NCBI RefSeq assembly: GCF_000722705.1
Contig: NZ_JPFW01000007.1
Span: 434,001 to 498,000, forward strand
Length of the DNA: 64,000 bases
Source: Streptococcus mitis
GTDB lineage: Bacteria; Bacillota; Bacilli; Lactobacillales; Streptococcaceae
Direction: 5' to 3'
Shown here piece after piece: positions 46,850 through 55,608 of the stretch (position 1 is its first letter; every line of letters starts with the position of its first letter). The notes under the pieces were generated by a model. It was not told the DNA's origin, did no database searches, and saw only the letters and a program-made list of their open reading frames with translations. The position numbers were made by a program, and so were the translations under genes.

Positions 46850-48583
46850 TTACCACTTATCATTTAAAATAGTTCTCAAATGTTCTTTCATATTAATAAC
46901 CCTGTTTGTATAAAACTCTTCAAAATCAGAAAAATCCAAACTTACTGACTCATCAATAAATAATCGTTTTTTAGAAATACCATTATTTTTAACCCAGGTA
47001 GCTAGATCATTATCACTTTTTGCTGTATTGAGTTCACTATTTAATAGTTGCAAATTACCTAATTTATTCCAATTTTTACCAACTCTTTCAATCATGGCAC
47101 TATAAGAACTATTTTTTCTTTTGAATAGTGTTTGAGGATGAATATGATCAACATGGAAATTTTGGTTAAAGTAATCTAAATCTTGATAAAATAATGATAG
47201 TACAAAAAATACATCTCCACCGTATGTCCGTTCAAACAAATCGTCAATAAATTCAGTGTCGAAGTTATAGTTTTTTGTTGGATTTGATTTAGCTTTATCA
47301 ATAATAACTTGTAAAGGAAAACTAGAACTGCTATTCTCATTAATAATCTTTCTAAGATCAACAAGAACAGTATTGGATTGACCACCAAATATTCTCTTCA
47401 GGAAAGATAAAATAAGCCATTGTTTAATCAATTTATGATTTATGCTACCAAAGAATCTAACCTTAATAATCTCTTCTTCTAAGTTATTTTTATAAACATA
47501 ATAAATAATGGGAATTGCAGCATTTAGAGCTGGAAAAGTTTGAGAATTAAATCCCATCCTATAAAACATTTGGAAAGTATTGGAAATGCTTAATTTTATT
47601 CTAGACCAATTTTTAATTACAGAATTTAATAATTCTTCATCAAAATTTTTTACTCTATTTTTAATATCATTAGAAAACAACATTAAAATAGATTTAATTA
47701 TTAAATCCGAACTAATATTAAAATCGCAAAAGCTACGGACATCTTTAATTAATTCATCGAACTCATCCCTACTCTCTTTCCAATGAGTTGTTAAAACTGA
47801 CATTAACAAATCTGAAAATGTTAATTTAGTCCCACCGTCGTTTGTGCGTATAAATATATCTAATACTTTATCAAGATCTTGTTCGGTTTCCAAGTAGTAA
47901 TTAAGAATTTTATCTTCCCTAATTACTTTATTTAATTTTCTTAGTGTATTACGTGCGTATTTTTTATCTTTTATATTTAATTGTTGTTCAACAAAATCAC
48001 TAATTTCTTCAAATATGTCATCAGGATTTATTTGAAGAATATCACCGACTTTATACCAAGTTTTATCTTTACTATTTTCAGCCTCAGATTTCGGCAAAAA
48101 TCTGAAATTATATGCTCTGTCGATATCTGATTCACTTTGGTATTCCGAAGTAATATCTAAATATAAAAACTGTTCTTCAAAGTAATCAGATTTATCTACC
48201 CAAGGTCTATGAGGTTTTTTCATTGTATAGCTTCCTTTTAAACCAAGGTATAAGCTATTTAGTCTTTGTTGCCCATCAATAACAGCAAAAAAATCATCAT
48301 CGGAAGCTGTTTTATTAATCATTTCATTTTCAACTTCAAATCTTTGTTTATACTTTCTCAAAAAAGAATAATAGTTATAATTATTTTTTATTTGAGGAGA
48401 ATTTATTTCCCACAACATCAATGAATTAAAAGGGTAATCTCTCATAATACTGTCGAAAAGTAGTTCAATTTGATTTTTTCCCCAAACAAAACGTCGTTGA
48501 ATTCCTGGCAAAACATATTTATTTTCATCAATTTTATCAATCGCTTCTGTAATGGTTATAGGAGTTTGAAAACCCTTTGGCAT
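46850..48583 (-). CDS. DUF262/HNH (DUF1524) protein, GmrSD-like candidate restriction factor
   Basis: A 577-residue protein. LPGIQRRFVW at about 25-34 and DGQQR at 103-107 define the DUF262 ParB-like ATP/GTP-binding N-domain. FHVDHIHPQTLFKR at 476-489 and KLGNLQLLNSELNTAKSD (about 507-524) are the HNH nuclease of the DUF1524 family. This is the architecture of GmrSD-type type IV restriction enzymes that attack modified phage DNA. Own promoter (TATAAT near 48617) and GGGG ribosome site. It is cotranscribed with the ParB-like gene. Confidence 0.85.
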   Translation of the reverse strand: MPKGFQTPITITEAIDKIDENKYVLPGIQRRFVWGKNQIELLFDSIMRDYPFNSLMLWEINSPQIKNNYNYYSFLRKYKQRFEVENEMINKTASDDDFFAVIDGQQRLNSLYLGLKGSYTMKKPHRPWVDKSDYFEEQFLYLDITSEYQSESDIDRAYNFRFLPKSEAENSKDKTWYKVGDILQINPDDIFEEISDFVEQQLNIKDKKYARNTLRKLNKVIREDKILNYYLETEQDLDKVLDIFIRTNDGGTKLTFSDLLMSVLTTHWKESRDEFDELIKDVRSFCDFNISSDLIIKSILMLFSNDIKNRVKNFDEELLNSVIKNWSRIKLSISNTFQMFYRMGFNSQTFPALNAAIPIIYYVYKNNLEEEIIKVRFFGSINHKLIKQWLILSFLKRIFGGQSNTVLVDLRKIINENSSSSFPLQVIIDKAKSNPTKNYNFDTEFIDDLFERTYGGDVFFVLSLFYQDLDYFNQNFHVDHIHPQTLFKRKNSSYSAMIERVGKNWNKLGNLQLLNSELNTAKSDNDLATWVKNNGISKKRLFIDESVSLDFSDFEEFYTNRVINMKEHLRTILNDKW

Positions 48584-48634
48584 ATTAACATCCCCTTGAA
48601 TATTACTTTATACTATTATATCATTATTCAAAAT

Positions 48635-48662
48635 AAAAAACTGCAACTTATTAGTTGCAGTT
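48635..48662 (-). terminator. Terminator after the ATP-grasp gene
   Basis: AACTGCAACT/AGTTGCAGTT perfect stem, loop AATA, then T run on the minus strand. The DUF262 promoter overlaps its far side. Confidence 0.88.
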
Positions 48663-48685
48663 ACACAGATTTATTTCTGTTCCTT

Positions 48686-49450
48686 TTAGAAACTTATATT
48701 TCCATTTTCAGGCATAGTAAAAACATCGTTTTTTTCAAAATAAGGTTTTACCATTTCTTTCCATCTAGCTTTATGAAAATTGATTGAGTTTAAAGGAGAT
48801 AGGCCATAATTTCCTAATGCATAACCATCATTTACTTCAACAACAAGTGTCTTGCCATCTCGAGCAACACCGATATCTAGTCCATAAGCTATTGGCCCAT
48901 CTTTCCAACATGATATGGCTTCATCAATTACACTAGGATCAAATAATGCATGATAATCACCTGTATAGGGTCGAACATCTAATACGCGACCATCTAACAC
49001 AAAACAACGCCATTCAGCTATGAATTCTACAACCTCACTAATCCATATAGGATAATCAAAAGGTAGACCAATACCTATTAAATCATGGGTTCCATTAACA
49101 ACTCTTCCAGTAAAGACTTTTGAACCAGCTTTAGGCTTAATAAATTTTCCCCAATTATCAGGTATATTCATAATCTCTCCTAAAATTCCAGCATAAATCT
49201 TTCGACCATAAAACTCTTTAAGCTCAATAGGATAGTCATAAACCGGAACATTTAACCCCATCATTTTTAGTAATGCTCTAGTCTCCGTTATATAATCTAC
49301 AACTGTATCATCACTTGTTAACTGTTTTATTTCAGAAAAAGATTGATATAAAATAACTTCTTCTCCTTGTAAGTAGGCACCTACTTGAGCATTGTACTTA
49401 TTAATTGAAACTTCACTTGGTAGTTTGCTTTGTCTAATATAAACAACCAT
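48686..49450 (-). CDS. ATP-grasp protein (DUF4343-like)
   Basis: A 254-residue protein with an ATP-grasp core: FIKPKAGSKVFTG (phosphate-binding loop), EVVEFIAEWRCFVLDG (adenine-contact strand) and VVEVNDGYALGNYGLS (metal-binding Glu/Asn). These enzymes join a carboxylate to an amine or thiol using ATP. The substrate is unknown; DUF4343-type members occur in phage and mobile DNA. Its promoter carries the same 16-base operator as the RHH gene upstream, so it is likely controlled by that repressor. Confidence 0.8.
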   Translation of the reverse strand: MVVYIRQSKLPSEVSINKYNAQVGAYLQGEEVILYQSFSEIKQLTSDDTVVDYITETRALLKMMGLNVPVYDYPIELKEFYGRKIYAGILGEIMNIPDNWGKFIKPKAGSKVFTGRVVNGTHDLIGIGLPFDYPIWISEVVEFIAEWRCFVLDGRVLDVRPYTGDYHALFDPSVIDEAISCWKDGPIAYGLDIGVARDGKTLVVEVNDGYALGNYGLSPLNSINFHKARWKEMVKPYFEKNDVFTMPENGNISF

Positions 49451-49466
49451 TTCATCACTCCTATAT

Positions 49467-49482
49467 CACTAGTGTTACACCT
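49467..49482 (-). promoter_or_regulatory. Operator of the ATP-grasp gene
   Basis: AGGTGTAACACTAGTG on the minus strand, between a TTTACA (-35) and a -10 of the ATP-grasp promoter, 16-30 bases before its start. It matches the operator at 49731-49746 at 15 of 16 bases. Confidence 0.75.
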
Positions 49483-49488
49483 ATTTGT

Positions 49489-49520
49489 AAAAAAAATAAT
49501 AGCATTTATGCTGTTATTTT
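49489..49520. terminator. Bidirectional terminator between RHH and ATP-grasp genes
   Basis: AATAATAGCA/TGCTGTTATT stem (loop TTTA) flanked by A8 and T7 runs; it overlaps the RHH stop codon. Confidence 0.85.
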
Positions 49521-49702
49521 TTTGAGTAAATAGCTCCCATAATATCATCGAAATAATCAACAGTATTTAGGAGCAATTCTATAACCTGGGACTTTGTTAG
49601 TCGCATTCCCCTTCTATCTCTAGCATCTTCTACTAAATTTTCAAGTTTCTCTAGATTTTTATCATCCAAGCTAATCATTATTCTATTTTTATCAGTTGCC
49701 AT
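49514..49702 (-). CDS. Ribbon-helix-helix (CopG/Arc-type) repressor
   Basis: A 62-residue protein, MATDKNRIMISLDDKNLEKL at its start then a helix-turn-helix (LTKSQVIELLLNTVDYF), the classic RHH fold. It should bind DNA as a dimer. It lies upstream of the ATP-grasp gene, and the same 16-base operator overlaps both promoters, so autoregulation and co-control are inferred. GAGGTGAAG-type site lies 5-6 bases before the ATG. Confidence 0.88.
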   Translation of the reverse strand: MATDKNRIMISLDDKNLEKLENLVEDARDRRGMRLTKSQVIELLLNTVDYFDDIMGAIYSKK

Positions 49703-49720
49703 TTACTTCACCTCAAGTTA

Positions 49721-49750
49721 ATTCTATCACAGGTGTAACACTTGTGTCAA
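49721..49750 (-). promoter_or_regulatory. RHH promoter with operator
   Basis: TTGACA (49750-49745), 18-base spacer, TAGAAT (49726-49721) on the minus strand. The operator AGGTGTAACACTTGTG (49731-49746, plus-strand reading; inner GTGTAACAC is near palindromic) covers the spacer. Confidence 0.8.
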
Positions 49751-50023
49751 CTGATTTTTATAATACATTAGTTTAAAAGTGGAGAGGTTTTTTAACACAG
49801 TAACTTTAAATCTTTGGTATTAAAAAATTTTCACAGTATTTATAGAAATAAAATCTGTCTCAAATAAGTTATCAAATCTAGTATAAATTATGAGAGGCTA
49901 CTCTAATAATTTCCCTCTAAAGAAGAAAAAGGCTTACACTCAAGGGTTTTCTTAACCCCCTTCGTTACAACGTTTTGACGCTTTTACTAGCAAAGGTACA
50001 TACTCACAAGGAACTTTGATTGA
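49751..50023. other. Intergenic segment after the RHH promoter
   Basis: AT-rich, with one GGGTT/AACCC hairpin (near 49942-49959). I see no gene. Confidence 0.45.
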
Positions 50024-50589
50024 CTATTGAATCTCTCCCATCTCTTCTTCAACATATCCTTCTACATCTTCAATCTCTACAAACATTGGGTCTAAGTGAC
50101 ACAAGAAATGCCAATCTTCTCTCCCTTTTTTTCTGTAGAGAATCGCTTCGCCGTCTTCACTTCCGAAAAAGCTTCTGTCTAATTCATATCCGCTGCCTTC
50201 TAGAAAGTCTTTTGCCTGGCGATAGTTCGCTTCTCTCGCTTCAACATAGGTTTTAATTTCATGGTTGTTAACGACATATGCATCGATTTTTGAATATCCT
50301 TCAATCACTCTATCGTTTTTGAGGGATAAATTTGAAATCTCTTTCCAAATAATGTCTACATTTTCCTCAGGATCGAACATAAATTTAGATAAAGGAACAA
50401 TATTTCCGTTAAAAATAATTTCCATATAATCCTGTATGTTTTTAGGATTAAAATATTCCACTTCAAAACCATCTTCTGTTCCAGAGTGTATCCCGGGATT
50501 TGAGCTACAAAAGTTTTCCCATCTTCTATGGAATCAAACGCAACTAAATCTTTAGAATAATCATTTTGGTACAATTCCAATATAACCAT
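50024..50589 (-). pseudogene. Frameshifted hypothetical gene
   Basis: Two overlapping frames make one gene: a first part starting MVILELYQNDYSKDLVAFDS and a second running EYFNPKNIQDYMEIIFNGNI to EMGEIQ. They join around 50490, where the first frame drifts to a Lys/Leu-rich tail. The family, as I remember it, is a single ~185-residue protein. A one-base change or sequencing error explains it. Function is unknown. Confidence 0.75.
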
Positions 50590-50727
50590 CGATTCATTAT
50601 TAGGCTAATGTAAATAAGCACGTCACTTGACCAGTTAAGACTTTCTGTATCATTTCGTCGGTTTCCCTCCTCATTCTACGAGTCCTATCGCATGGGAGAT
50701 CATTTACTTCTACTTCGCTGATACCTC
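50590..50727. other. Segment between the frameshifted gene and remnant C
   Basis: Contains no gene that I can support. It continues the rumA-like frame past remnant C for only a few codons (EVSAK then stop) and resembles the leading edge of a mobile element. Confidence 0.4.
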
Positions 50728-50765
50728 AGCTCGTACAAGCAGTGATACCGCCTCAACATGTGGTA
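50728..50765 (-). repeat. rumA/rlmD 3'-end remnant C
   Basis: Minus strand reads HVEAVSLLVRAEVSAK then stop. The 27 bases 50728-50754 are identical to 55562-55588 in remnant B. Confidence 0.9.
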
Positions 50766-50962
50766 ATATTCTTCTTTTATATTAATAAACGAAAGGCAGT
50801 AAAAATCATTTTAGAATGATACTGTGTAACGGAAAGGTTATCACTACTTCCAAAAGAAACGACATTCATCACTCCACTTTAAATTATAATAGAAAATTCT
50901 CTAACATAGATCATCTAATTAGCAAATCGTTACTTTTAATAATGGATATCCTGATCTAAATT

Positions 50963-51705
50963 TTAAAATGTTGTTTCCTTATTAATTCTATTACTAGCCA
51001 ATATTGTATAAATCAAATAACCAATAAAAATGATGGTAAAAATAACATTAATTTTTAACACAAAATAGAGATTTAACAAATTTGCGAACGCATGAAATAA
51101 TAGACAGTACCCCACTGATTTCGTTTGACGATAAAGAAGCCCTAAAACAAAACTTAAAAATAATGTATATATAAAAAATAAAATAAAAGGAAATCCTTGA
51201 TGGCTTTCTCCAACTATAAACCATAAAGGCAGATGCCAAATCCCCCAAATTGATCCTACAATCAAATTAGATTGCCAATAAGTATATTTTTTATCAAGTA
51301 ACGGTTGTAATATACCTCTCCATCCTAATTCTTCATGTCCACCACCAAAAAAATTAATTGTATAAAGAATAGTGGCATCAGATAAATTGATACTCCGTTT
51401 AATTCTAATGAAGATACAGAGAATAGTATCAAAATTGCTAACAAATGAATAATGAAATAAATACTACTATTTTTTCTTTTATTAAATACAAAATGTTTAA
51501 ATTTTATATTATTACTTTTCAAATAAAAGCCACTTGCAATAGCTGGACCAAGTGCACCTACTATATGTAACATTCTCCCTATAAATGTTTCTAATCCCAA
51601 AATATGAGATTGAGTAAATATGGCAAGAAGCCCCCAAGCTATATAAGTAATTCCAAATGTAAAATAAAGATAATTTTTTAAATTCTTTTTGTCAATTTCT
51701 GTCAT
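50963..51705 (-). pseudogene. CPBP-family membrane protease, frameshifted
   Basis: The front half (from MTEIDKKNLKNYLYFTFGIT) and back half (GGGHEELGWRGILQPLLD, then IWGIWHLPLWF and more) are in different frames. The break is at an A7 run (T7 on the coding strand) at 51347-51353. EELGWRG is the EExxxR catalytic motif and GIWHLPLW carries the FxxxH-type His. One base indel in the run would restore a ~247-residue protein, so slippage or a sequencing error is possible. Confidence 0.85.
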
Positions 51706-51802
51706 CTTATCTTCCTAATCTTGATTATTCTACGTATAATATTTTTTTACTACTTCTTAGTTGCTCTCGATTATAACTACCTATATTCTATCATAAAAAC
51801 AC

Positions 51803-51828
51803 AAAAAAGCCTTACAATCAAGGCTTTT
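51803..51828 (-). terminator. Terminator after the GntR gene
   Basis: AAAAGCCTT/AAGGCTTTT stem followed by T on the minus strand; it ends the ABC operon ahead of the CPBP pseudogene. Confidence 0.85.
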
Positions 51829-51873
51829 CTATACTTTCACAAATAATCCTAATAAATTTCCATTCAATTTCTT

Positions 51874-52215
51874 CTAAGCATCTTTTCTAAAAAATAAATT
51901 GACAATCTCATCTTCTGAAAAGCCTAGTTCACCTAGTTTTTCAAACAAAATTTTCACTAGCTTGTTAGATTCTTGATATCTTAACTCCTTTATTTCTTGC
52001 TCGCTTGCTATGACAAAATATCCTAATGTTCCACAGCTAATAACCAAATTCTGTTCTTCGAGAACTTTCATTACTTTTTTAATAGTTGCCGGATTACACT
52101 TCTCGTTTTCTGCTAATCTCCTTATTGAAGGAATTTGTTGTTCAGGTGCATAATCACCTCTTAAAATAGTCGTTCTTAATTTTGATGTAATTTGTAAATA
52201 TAGATGGGGTTTCAT
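51874..52215 (-). CDS. GntR-family (YtrA-type) transcriptional regulator
   Basis: A 113-residue short GntR protein with the winged-helix segment PSIRRLAENEKCNPATIKKVMKVLEEQ and a brief C-terminal helical part, as in YtrA-type regulators linked to ABC transporters. The start overlaps the previous stop by 4 bases (ATGA). It is the last gene of the operon and likely controls the transporter. Confidence 0.88.
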   Translation of the reverse strand: MKPHLYLQITSKLRTTILRGDYAPEQQIPSIRRLAENEKCNPATIKKVMKVLEEQNLVISCGTLGYFVIASEQEIKELRYQESNKLVKILFEKLGELGFSEDEIVNLFFRKDA

Positions 52216-52433
52216 TTAATCTTTTTATTTTCACTTTCCCTAACAAACTTCCAATATGCAGAATAGGGGATGACTGTAGCTAGTAGAAGATAGTATTTAT
52301 TTGCAAACATATCTGCTTCTCCTTTTGCATTGAAATGAATCGGAACTTTTTCTGGGAGAAATCTACAAATAACAACTATTATAGCTAGGATTACTAATAA
52401 CACCAAAATATCTTTTATCAGTCTGTTTTTCAT
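52212..52433 (-). CDS. DUF1648-type small membrane protein
   Basis: A 73-residue protein with two membrane segments (about residues 8-26 and 47-58) around PEKVPIHFNAKGEADMF, the hallmark of DUF1648. Its role is unknown; members accompany YtrA-like regulators. Confidence 0.8.
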   Translation of the reverse strand: MKNRLIKDILVLLVILAIIVVICRFLPEKVPIHFNAKGEADMFANKYYLLLATVIPYSAYWKFVRESENKKIK

Positions 52434-52451
52434 CTTATTTTTCTCCTTTAA

Positions 52452-54011
52452 CTAGATAAAATTTGACTTGCTTATTGTTAAATAAACACCCATTGTAATA
52501 ACCAATAAAACTACTGATACTACCTGTAAAACAAATATAATCGGAAGATTAAACAGCCAATTAAGCAAAAGTGGCGTAATAAGCGCAATCATACCAATAA
52601 TTCCAGTTACAATAACAGGAAGACTTTGTTTGACAACTATCATCTCACTGTCCCAATCATAGTTAGGATATTTTTTATTTAATGCAATTCCGATTACAGT
52701 TATAAAAAAGGAGTAACATATAGGAACAATAATTAGGTTCGTGACTTGAATGAGATTCATATCTAGTTTTAGCACAAATACAGATACAGAAATCATATAT
52801 CCAATCAAATGAAGTGTAAGATTAACAGCTATCTTAGCATTTAAAATCATTCTTACCTCAACCGGAGAACTTTTCAAAATCCAAATATTTTTACCCTCTA
52901 AAGACATAGATGAAGCTGCTGCACAACTGAGTGAAAGCATAGATGAAATAAAGACGGGAGCTAAGTTTGAAAGATACTCATTTATATTTTCAATTCCTGT
53001 AGAATTTCCTATTTGCCCTACAGAATTAAACAGGAAACATATACTAAAGACACATAAAAGAATCACTCCAAGCCCAGCATTCAAGACTGCCATATAAGAA
53101 CTTAAAAATCGTCCAAGCTCTTTTTGATACAAGGCAAAAAATACCGATTTTCTTTCATAAGATACTTTGTCATTAGCATATCTTGATTTTGTATTGGCAA
53201 GTATATTAAGTAGTCCATACTTCAACGAAGCAATTTTGACAAATAGATAAAAGACGACTATTGAAAGAACTATATAAAATCCCATTCCAATATACATTGG
53301 AAAATTTGTGTGTTGCACGAATAACCCGGATATTGGGTACAGTTCTGTAATTTGCTTAGAAAGCATGATCTCAATGCTGTCTTCATTACCTGATTTCATA
53401 GCTGACACTGCAATATATCCAATTATGCCTATCATTGCAAATGAAAAGATTAGAGCAATAACATTTTTCCTCTTAAAATAAGATGAAATAGTCACAACAA
53501 TGATTCCCATACATGCTGCTATACACATAGGTATCAAGGGAGCAAAGATGATAGAAGTAAAATACAGTACAATTTGTAAGACGTTTAAACTTCCATTCAA
53601 GATCCATACAATTCCACCCGGGAGCATAAACATCAATCCTATTAAAAAATTCAATAAGTACATAAACATGAACTTGCTGGTAATAATATCCAAACTTTTA
53701 ACAGGTAAAGATAAGAGAATTTCCATATCTCGACTTCCAAATAAAATGCCATTCGAATAAAATACTGTTAAAAATAGTATTGAAAAACTTGAGACAGAGA
53801 CCATATATGCCGGTATCAAGTCCTGCTGTCCGACGTGTACCAATGTTTTCGCTGTTAGTATATTATAAACAAAGCAAAATAAGGAAAGGGTTATTATGCC
53901 AAAACTCGCAATAGCCATTGAACTTTGTTTTTTATTTCCTGAATCTCTAATCTCGTTAATAGGAAAGAAATTAATCAATTGCGCTTTAAGCAGTATCCAA
54001 ATGTTACTCAT
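52452..54011 (-). CDS. ABC transporter permease (multi-helix exporter)
   Basis: I start at 54011 (MSNIWILLKAQLINF, 519 residues), overlapping the ATPase gene by 8 bases; a GGAGG site lies upstream. It has about twelve membrane helices, resembling large ABC-2-type permeases of bacteriocin or drug exporters. It partners the ATPase just upstream. Confidence 0.8.
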   Translation of the reverse strand: MSNIWILLKAQLINFFPINEIRDSGNKKQSSMAIASFGIITLSLFCFVYNILTAKTLVHVGQQDLIPAYMVSVSSFSILFLTVFYSNGILFGSRDMEILLSLPVKSLDIITSKFMFMYLLNFLIGLMFMLPGGIVWILNGSLNVLQIVLYFTSIIFAPLIPMCIAACMGIIVVTISSYFKRKNVIALIFSFAMIGIIGYIAVSAMKSGNEDSIEIMLSKQITELYPISGLFVQHTNFPMYIGMGFYIVLSIVVFYLFVKIASLKYGLLNILANTKSRYANDKVSYERKSVFFALYQKELGRFLSSYMAVLNAGLGVILLCVFSICFLFNSVGQIGNSTGIENINEYLSNLAPVFISSMLSLSCAAASSMSLEGKNIWILKSSPVEVRMILNAKIAVNLTLHLIGYMISVSVFVLKLDMNLIQVTNLIIVPICYSFFITVIGIALNKKYPNYDWDSEMIVVKQSLPVIVTGIIGMIALITPLLLNWLFNLPIIFVLQVVSVVLLVITMGVYLTISKSNFI

Positions 54012-54714
54012 TGTCCTGCACCTCCATGAAAAATGCCTCCAATGATTCATCACCTTTGACGTCTCCTGTATTGCCACTTGCAATTAACTTTCCATTTTTG
54101 ATAATGGCAATCTTATTACATAATTTTTCCGCAACATCCAATACATGGGTTGAAAAGAAAATAGCACCTCCATCTGAAACACACTCATGCATAATTTTCT
54201 TTAGTAGGAAAGTTGCTTTGGGATCTAGCCCAACAAAAGGTTCATCTAAAATCAACAGTTTGGGAGAATGTACAAGTGCAGAAATAATCGCTGTTCGTTG
54301 CTTCATACCATGTGAATATGAAGAAATAATCCCCGAAAGATGCTCAGTCATATCAAATAAATCACCGTATTTTTGGATTCTCTCCCTGCGTATTTTTGTA
54401 GGAATTTCAAACAAGTCAGCAATAAAATTAATATATTGAAGTCCTGTCATATGTTCATACAAATCTGGATTATCTGGGATATACGCCATCATTTTTTTAC
54501 AAATAACAGGTTCTTCTTTAATAGAATGACCGTTGATAATTATACTTCCGTCTTCAAAATCATGGATACCGACAACTGCCTTTATCGTTGACGTTTTCCC
54601 CGCACCATTTGCTCCAATAAAACCATAAATATCTCCAGGCTGTACTGAAATAGATAGGTTATCCACAACCTTTTTATCCCCATAACATTTACTAAAATTC
54701 TTTATCTCTAACAT
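54004..54714 (-). CDS. ABC transporter ATP-binding protein
   Basis: A 236-residue ATPase: Walker A GANGAGKTS at about residues 35-43, signature YSHGMKQRT, Walker B LLILDEPFVGLDP. It starts the exporter operon, whose promoter region holds the TetR-type palindrome at 54.73 kb. Confidence 0.93.
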   Translation of the reverse strand: MLEIKNFSKCYGDKKVVDNLSISVQPGDIYGFIGANGAGKTSTIKAVVGIHDFEDGSIIINGHSIKEEPVICKKMMAYIPDNPDLYEHMTGLQYINFIADLFEIPTKIRRERIQKYGDLFDMTEHLSGIISSYSHGMKQRTAIISALVHSPKLLILDEPFVGLDPKATFLLKKIMHECVSDGGAIFFSTHVLDVAEKLCNKIAIIKNGKLIASGNTGDVKGDESLEAFFMEVQDNE

Positions 54715-54728
54715 ATTTTCACCCTCAT

Positions 54729-54741
54729 TGACAATTTGTCA
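54729..54741 (-). promoter_or_regulatory. TetR operator at the ABC promoter
   Basis: TGACAATTTGTCA, a 13-base near-perfect dyad, identical (reverse complement) to the palindrome in the tetR promoter. It lies about 15 bases upstream of the ATPase start. Confidence 0.85.
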
Positions 54742-54823
54742 GTTATACTTTGAAATAATACCGATAGCTTGTTTTTATTTAGCTATCGGCACATAGTTCT
54801 CTTTACAGAAATTCCATCTCTTT

Positions 54824-55441
54824 TTAATAGCTAAAGAGTTCCTCTGTATTTAGGTTTTGTTCTAGCATTATCTTAAATGCATCCAAGTAATCTTTGACAG
54901 GTTCTTTCTTTGAAGTTTTTATACCTATGTTATTGGAAACAAAAACATAGGCTGTCATCAGGAATTCTGCTGTTTCTGATGGATATTTTACAAAAAATAC
55001 TTTTTCTGAGATGCCTTGATTTATTATCCTATTAAAATATATAGTCAGTTTTTCAATGAGCTTATGAGATAACTTATCTAACATATAACGATTTTCTTCA
55101 AGATCAACCGTCTTTTGTAACTCAGTTCCTTCCGCTGAAACGTTATCTGTAGAGATTATTGTGGCATCTATAAAGGCTCTTATTTTTTCAATAGCAGTTT
55201 TGTCGTCATCATTGACAATCACATGAACATCTCTCAATAATTTCTCTGAATAACGTTCCACAAGACAATACAGAATATCTTCTTTGTTCTTAAAGTGATA
55301 GTATAACAAACCTCGTGATATATTTACCTTATCGACTATATCCTGAGTTGTTGTGTTCGCATATCCTTTCTCCATAAAGAGGAGCATAGCAGCATCCATA
55401 ATCTCAGCCCGTCGAATTTCCGGATCTTTTACATCTCGCAT
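54824..55441 (-). CDS. TetR-family transcriptional repressor
   Basis: A 205-residue protein. The N-terminal helix-turn-helix (ANTTTQDIVDKVNISRGLLYYHFKNKEDILY) is the TetR signature; the rest is the ligand-binding domain. It is divided from the exporter operon downstream by a hairpin near 54.76-54.79 kb. Identical palindromes in both promoters indicate that it represses itself and the exporter until a ligand is present. Confidence 0.92.
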   Translation of the reverse strand: MRDVKDPEIRRAEIMDAAMLLFMEKGYANTTTQDIVDKVNISRGLLYYHFKNKEDILYCLVERYSEKLLRDVHVIVNDDDKTAIEKIRAFIDATIISTDNVSAEGTELQKTVDLEENRYMLDKLSHKLIEKLTIYFNRIINQGISEKVFFVKYPSETAEFLMTAYVFVSNNIGIKTSKKEPVKDYLDAFKIMLEQNLNTEELFSY

Positions 55442-55461
55442 TTTATTCCTCCTGATTATAA

Positions 55462-55490
55462 ATTATACTACTCTACTGACAAATTGTCAA
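55462..55490 (-). promoter_or_regulatory. tetR promoter with operator
   Basis: TTGACA (55490-55485), 17-base spacer, TATAAT (55467-55462). The palindrome TGACAAATTGTCA (55477-55489) covers the -35. Confidence 0.9.
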
Positions 55491-55516
55491 TTAAAAATTA
55501 CCTTTTTGAGGATACC

Positions 55517-55543
55517 AAAAAATCCTTGACACCAAGGATTTTT
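55517..55543. terminator. Bidirectional terminator-like hairpin upstream of tetR
   Basis: AAAAATCCTTG/CAAGGATTTTT stem with a short loop and T/A flanks; it isolates the tetR block from rlmD. Confidence 0.8.
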
Positions 55544-55557
55544 CGTCAACATTTTTT

Positions 55558-55603
55558 TCTAAGCTCGTACAAGCAGTGATACCGCCTCGACGTGATGCGT
55601 TTG
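55558..55603 (-). repeat. rumA/rlmD 3'-end remnant B
   Basis: Minus strand reads PQTHHVEAVSLLVRA then stop, an out-of-place second C-terminus like the tail of the intact gene 36 bases upstream ([16 protein letters not shown]). The 27-base core 55562-55588 is identical to remnant C. Confidence 0.9.
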
Positions 55604-55608
55604 TGGGA

